A DNA stretch of 64,000 bases from Pseudolysinimonas yzui. Its GTDB lineage: Bacteria > Actinomycetota > Actinomycetes > Actinomycetales > Microbacteriaceae. Positions 61,601-64,000 of this stretch are shown piece after piece. A model generated the notes under the pieces. The model ran no database searches. It was not told the DNA's origin and saw nothing but the letters and a program-made list of their open reading frames with translations. Where the stretch lies: the NCBI RefSeq assembly GCF_014653215.1, contig NZ_BNAI01000006.1, forward strand, positions 35,800-99,799, given 5' to 3'. A program made the translations under genes and the position numbers. Positions within the stretch are counted from its first letter, which is position 1; each line of letters begins with the position of its first letter.

Positions 61601-63209
61601 CGGCCACCCGATCCCAGACGATGCGTGGGCGCAGTTCGGCGAACTCGTCACTCGGGTAGCGCCCGGCGAGCAGGTCGAGCGTCGCCTCGTACGCGCTGCG
61701 GGGGAGCGTGGCGAAGGGGGCCGACCGCCGCACCGTCTCGAACCACTCCTCCACCTCGAGGGGGTCGAGGGCGACCGCCGCGACCGTCTGCTGGGCGAGG
61801 ATGTCGAGCGGATTCTGCGGAACCGCGATCGCCTCGATGAGCCCGGTGCGCATCCGCTCGCTTACCACCGTCGTGCCGAGCAGGTCGGCGCGGTGCTTCG
61901 GGAACAGCACGCCCTTGCTGATCTCGCCCACCTGGTGCCCGGCCCGGCCGACACGCTGCAACCCGCTCGCGACGGAGGGCGGGGTCTCAACCTGGATGAC
62001 GAGGTCGACGGCACCCATATCGATGCCGAGTTCGAGCGACGACGTCGCCACGACGCAGCGCAGCCGGCCCGACTTCAGCGCATCCTCGATCTCGGCGCGC
62101 TGCTCCTTACTCACACTCCCGTGGTGCGCGCGGGCGAGCAACGGCTCGGCGCCCGACGCCGCGCCGGACTGCCCCATGACCTGCGCGGGCACCCCTTTCG
62201 CTGGTCGAGTAGCCGCCGAAGGCGGCGTGTCGAGACCCCCACCCCCAGCCGGCACCAGCATCTCGGCGTAGATCTCGTTCATGGATGCCGTGATGCGTTC
62301 CGCGAGGCGTCGCGAGTTGACGAACACGATCGTCGACCGGTGGGCGAGCACCTGTTCGACGACGGCCTGGTCGACGTGCGGCCAGATCGATCCGGCCGAC
62401 TGCAGCCCGGTCTCTTCGGGTTCGCCGGGGCCGGGAGCCACGGCGTCGGTGGTTCTCACGCCCAGCTCGGTCATGTCTTCCACCGGCACGATGACGCGCA
62501 GGTCGAACGTCTTCGCCGCCGGCGGCTGCACGATCGTGACGGGCGCCATCCCGCCGAGGAACCGCGCCACCTCTTCAATGGGCCGCACCGTCGCGCTCAA
62601 CCCGATGCGTTGTGCAGGCTTCTCGAGCAGGGCATCCAGTCGTTCCAGCGTCACCGCGAGATGCGCGCCGCGTTTCGATGCCGCCACCGCGTGGATCTCG
62701 TCGACGATCACCGTCTCGACCCCGGCGAGGGTCTCACGGGCGGCGCTCGTGAGCATCAGGTACAACGACTCGGGTGTCGTGATGAGGATGTCGGGGGGCT
62801 CGCGCTGCAGCAGGCGTCGGTCGGCGGATGTGGTGTCACCCGACCGCACCCCGACGCTCACGGGAGGCACCTCCTGCCCGAGCCGCCGGCCGGTCGCCGA
62901 GATGCCGACGAGCGGGCTGCGCAGGTTGCGCTCGACATCCACGCCGAGGGCCTTCAGCGGCGAGATGTACAGCACCCGCGTGCGGCGCTTCGGGTCGACG
63001 GGCTTCGGGGTCGCGGCGAGCCGATCGAGCGACCAGAGGAAGGCGCTGAGCGTCTTCCCGGATCCGGTCGGGGCGACGACGAGCGCGTGCCGGCCCGACG
63101 CGATCGCCTCCCACGCGCCCTCCTGCGCCGGCGTCGGCTCGGGGAACGCGCCCGCGAACCACTCCCGCGTGGCGGGGGTGAAGCGCTCGAGCGCGGCGTG
63201 CATCCTCAC
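58620..63209 (-). CDS. lhr: ATP-dependent helicase Lhr
   Basis: A 1529-residue superfamily 2 helicase of the Lhr type. Motif I is APTGSGKT (46-53), Ia ISPLKALGVDVERNL, II VDEIH, III LSATVRPIEEVA, V SLELGIDMGAVDLVI, VI LQRVGRAGHQVG. A winged helix and the Lhr core follow, with the long C-terminal region typical of full-length bacterial Lhr. It is thought to act in DNA repair as a 3'-5' DNA translocase. Two in-frame palindromic repeat insertions are present (60277 and 62203). ATG 63209 is the start. Confidence 0.97.
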   Translation of the reverse strand: MRMHAALERFTPATREWFAGAFPEPTPAQEGAWEAIASGRHALVVAPTGSGKTLSAFLWSLDRLAATPKPVDPKRRTRVLYISPLKALGVDVERNLRSPLVGISATGRRLGQEVPPVSVGVRSGDTTSADRRLLQREPPDILITTPESLYLMLTSAARETLAGVETVIVDEIHAVAASKRGAHLAVTLERLDALLEKPAQRIGLSATVRPIEEVARFLGGMAPVTIVQPPAAKTFDLRVIVPVEDMTELGVRTTDAVAPGPGEPEETGLQSAGSIWPHVDQAVVEQVLAHRSTIVFVNSRRLAERITASMNEIYAEMLVPAGGGGLDTPPSAATRPAKGVPAQVMGQSGAASGAEPLLARAHHGSVSKEQRAEIEDALKSGRLRCVVATSSLELGIDMGAVDLVIQVETPPSVASGLQRVGRAGHQVGEISKGVLFPKHRADLLGTTVVSERMRTGLIEAIAVPQNPLDILAQQTVAAVALDPLEVEEWFETVRRSAPFATLPRSAYEATLDLLAGRYPSDEFAELRPRIVWDRVAGTIAGRPGAQRLAVTSGGTIPDRGMFGVFIVGTEDGARRVGELDEEMVYESRVGDVVALGATSWRIEEITSDRVLVTPAFGQPGRVPFWKGDGLGRPAELGKAIGAFTKDLAAKPKGIEGRLRDSGLDEWAVQNLLRFVEEQKQATGAVPTDTTLLVERFRDELGDWRVVLHSPYGMPVHAPWALAISARIRERLGVEGSAMAGDDGIVVRLPETDADPPGADLFLFEKDELEELVTLEVGGSALFASRFRENAARALLLPRYNPGRRNPLWQQRQRSAQLLDVARKYPSFPIILETVREVLQDVYDLPALAELTRDIQNRAVRMVEVETTSPSPFARTLLFGYVAAFMYEGDSPLAERRAAALSLDPTLLAELLGRAELRELLDPKVIEQTELELQRLAPDRHAKDPEGLVDLLRILGPLSTEELALRWSSSDPQDRVSRPGELLDELARSNRVIRATIAGEQRWAVVEDASRLRDALGVPLPIGVPTAFLDPVDDPVGDLVSRYVRTHGPFTAQDAADRLGLGVAVVTDVLRRFAADRRVVEGEFRPGATGVEWVDAEILRRLRRRSLAALRSEVEPVPQRALGRFLPTWHRFGDLRGIDGLVAAIDQLSGVALPASTWESMVLPSRVRDYTPAMLDELTTSGEVLWSGRGELAGGDGWVALHLADAAPLTLFEPNLTEQGDLHGRVIDALAGGGAFFFRQLSTAVSLTEPVDDKDLAAALWDLVWAGLVGNDTLAPLRARLGATTTRPRATPRSRARRAPARVFSALALSAPPTVAGRWSLLPPPEPNPTIRSAALAETLLERHGVVTRGAVVSEGIAGGFALAYKVLAGLEETGRTRRGYFIEGLGAAQFATPATVDRLRTFAADPEEGAAPVAVTLTATDPANPYGAALGWPTVEGHRPGRKAGALVVLVDGALEIYVERGGKTVLTFTADEQRLTAAAESLAATVRRAGGRLRVEKIDGEFSLGTPFGNALVAAGFAPTPQGLRLRG
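60277..60313. repeat. REP-like palindrome inside lhr, copy 1
   Basis: 37 bases that begin GGTCTCGACACGCG and end CGCTACTCGACC, an imperfect inverted repeat of the type scattered through Microbacteriaceae genomes. In the lhr frame it encodes Trp-Ser-Ser-Ser-Asp-Pro-Gln-Asp-Arg-Val-Ser-Arg without breaking the reading. Confidence 0.7.
62203..62237. repeat. REP-like palindrome inside lhr, copy 2
   Basis: 35 bases that begin GGTCGAGTAGCCGCC and end CGGCGTGTCGAGACC, the opposite orientation of copy 1. In the lhr frame it encodes Gly-Leu-Asp-Thr-Pro-Pro-Ser-Ala-Ala-Thr-Arg-Pro, part of an insertion between helicase domain 1 and 2. Confidence 0.75.
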
Positions 63210-63245
63210 ATCCTCGTCGGAACCGCCGTCAACCGCCCGGGCCGG

Positions 63246-63872
63246 TCAGCCGAACTCGACGTCGAGGAACGCGACGACGTCGTGCAGCATCGCGTCGGAG
63301 ACGGCGTGCCCGAGACCCTCGTAGATGCGCTCGGTGAGACGCGAGTGTTCCGGCAGCCAGTCGGCGGTGTCGGCGAACCGCCACGCCGGAATGACGTCGT
63401 CGGCGGTGCCCCGACCGGAGAACACCGGGGGGCGGCGGGCAGCCATCGCCTCGTCGCCCGGGTCGTCCTCGGGGTGACGCGCGCTCGCGAGCATCACGAG
63501 TGCATCGGCCACTCCGGGGTGACGGCGCAGCACCTGAAGTCCGACGCATCCGCCCTGCGAGAAACCGAGGATGCCGACCCGCGACGCCTTGCCCGAGATC
63601 CCCTCGATCCACTCGGCGACGTCGTCGGCGGCCCGGTCGACGTCGGCGCGCTCGATCCCGTCCTCGAGCGGGAACCAGGAGTAGCCGATCCCCATCGGGT
63701 GCGGCAGGGGGGCCCGCAGCGACGCGATCACGAAGTTCAACGGAAGGTAGGGCGCGAGCTGGAAGAGGTCGCCCTCGTGGCTGCCGTAGCCGTGCAACAG
63801 GATCAGGTGCGGCCGCCCTGCCCGTTCCCGATCCGGGCTGCTCCACATCACGTGTTCCGAGTCGATCGGCAT
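63246..63872 (-). CDS. Alpha/beta hydrolase (carboxylesterase/phospholipase type)
   Basis: A 208-residue serine hydrolase. The oxyanion strand is ILLHGYGSHEGD, the nucleophile elbow GFSQGG, the Asp in GTADDVIPAW and the His in GLGHAVSD, matching the PldB/YpfH-like esterase family. It is cytosolic with no signal. AGGAG (63882-63878) precedes ATG 63872 and is intact even though the IS110 gene ends only 15 bases upstream of the start. The promoter therefore lies inside or beyond the inserted element. Confidence 0.92.
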   Translation of the reverse strand: MPIDSEHVMWSSPDRERAGRPHLILLHGYGSHEGDLFQLAPYLPLNFVIASLRAPLPHPMGIGYSWFPLEDGIERADVDRAADDVAEWIEGISGKASRVGILGFSQGGCVGLQVLRRHPGVADALVMLASARHPEDDPGDEAMAARRPPVFSGRGTADDVIPAWRFADTADWLPEHSRLTERIYEGLGHAVSDAMLHDVVAFLDVEFG

Positions 63873-63886
63873 CCGTTTCTCCTATG

Positions 63887-64000
63887 TCAAGCTGCGGCCG
63901 CGAGGGGGGCGGTCGCGGAGGCTTGGTCGGTGGTCAGGTGGTTGTAGACGATGCGGGCGAGGCGTCGTTTGAGGCAGCGCAATGCTTCGGCTGTGGACAT
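63887..64000 (-). CDS. IS110-family transposase, C-terminal end
   Basis: The last 37 residues of an open frame that runs off the right edge. The sequence ALRCLKRRLARIVYNHL followed by a short Ala-rich tail is the C-terminus typical of IS110/IS1111 transposases (ALR-LKRR--D-VY--L). The remaining transposase and the other element end are outside the window. Stop TGA is at 63889-63887. Confidence 0.8.
   Translation of the reverse strand: MSTAEALRCLKRRLARIVYNHLTTDQASATAPLAAAA

Noticed and set aside
60774..63947. A 1057-codon plus-strand frame opposite lhr and the hydrolase gene
   Set aside because: Low-complexity Arg/Asp/Gly/Leu composition and full overlap with the intact helicase motifs on the other strand show it is a GC-bias shadow.

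Overview
The window is chromosomal DNA from a high-GC Gram-positive actinobacterium, most likely a member of Microbacteriaceae. The evidence is strong GC bias at third codon positions, many GTG starts, ATGA/GTGA gene overlaps, two copies of a small protein family (DUF7882) that I associate with that family, and GGTCTCGA...CTACTCGACC palindromes of a type common in those genomes. No rRNA, tRNA, CRISPR or prophage was seen. The only clear mobile DNA is the end of an IS110-type transposase at the right edge.

Positions 1-10800 hold a partial winged-helix protein, an IclR regulator divergent from a DJ-1/PfpI protein, an SDR and a Gfo/Idh dehydrogenase. A sugar ABC operon follows (lipoprotein plus two permeases) with a rhamnose-mutarotase-family protein and an aldo/keto reductase. 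A DUF2306 membrane protein and a NarL-type two-component system close this part.

Positions 10800-23840 are a sugar-acid region. A leftward operon (Zn-alcohol dehydrogenase, SDR, KDPG-type aldolase, KDG-type kinase) diverges from an L-fuconate dehydratase. Two near-identical palindromes lie in the shared promoter region. A GntR regulator, a ribose-type ABC transporter, a lactonase, an FAH-family hydrolase and an SDR follow. With the aldo/keto reductase and mutarotase, these can account for oxidation of L-fucose (or a related 6-deoxy/aldose sugar) to pyruvate and lactate. A large SufS-like PLP enzyme with an overlapping 73-residue gene ends the region.

Positions 23840-35410 carry a second, phosphorylating route: ABC importer, FGGY kinase, FucA-like class II aldolase, ketose-bisphosphate aldolase, DeoR and LacI regulators, a FucI-family isomerase and another FGGY kinase. 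The window therefore appears to encode both an oxidative and an isomerase-kinase-aldolase route for fucose-like sugars.

Positions 35410-47850 hold a nuclease-like EEP protein, a GIY-YIG-like protein, a PEP-mutase-family enzyme, a xylose-type ABC transporter (leftward), a GPH symporter with a GH38 alpha-mannosidase, serA, and an NAD-binding protein divergent from an HxlR regulator.

Positions 47850-64000 contain small lineage proteins, a candidate 25-residue leader peptide, an EAL phosphodiesterase, an ECF sigma factor in an operon with a membrane SH3/Ig-like protein and an 847-residue exported protein of unknown function, a Nei-type glycosylase, a PadR/membrane-protein pair, a thermonuclease, a VapBC-like pair, the giant helicase Lhr (with two palindromic repeats read through in frame), an alpha/beta hydrolase, and the IS110 end.

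One regulatory habit recurs. All four sugar-binding lipoprotein genes are followed by a perfect GC-rich hairpin of 12-15 bp, which fits differential expression of the binding protein over downstream genes.
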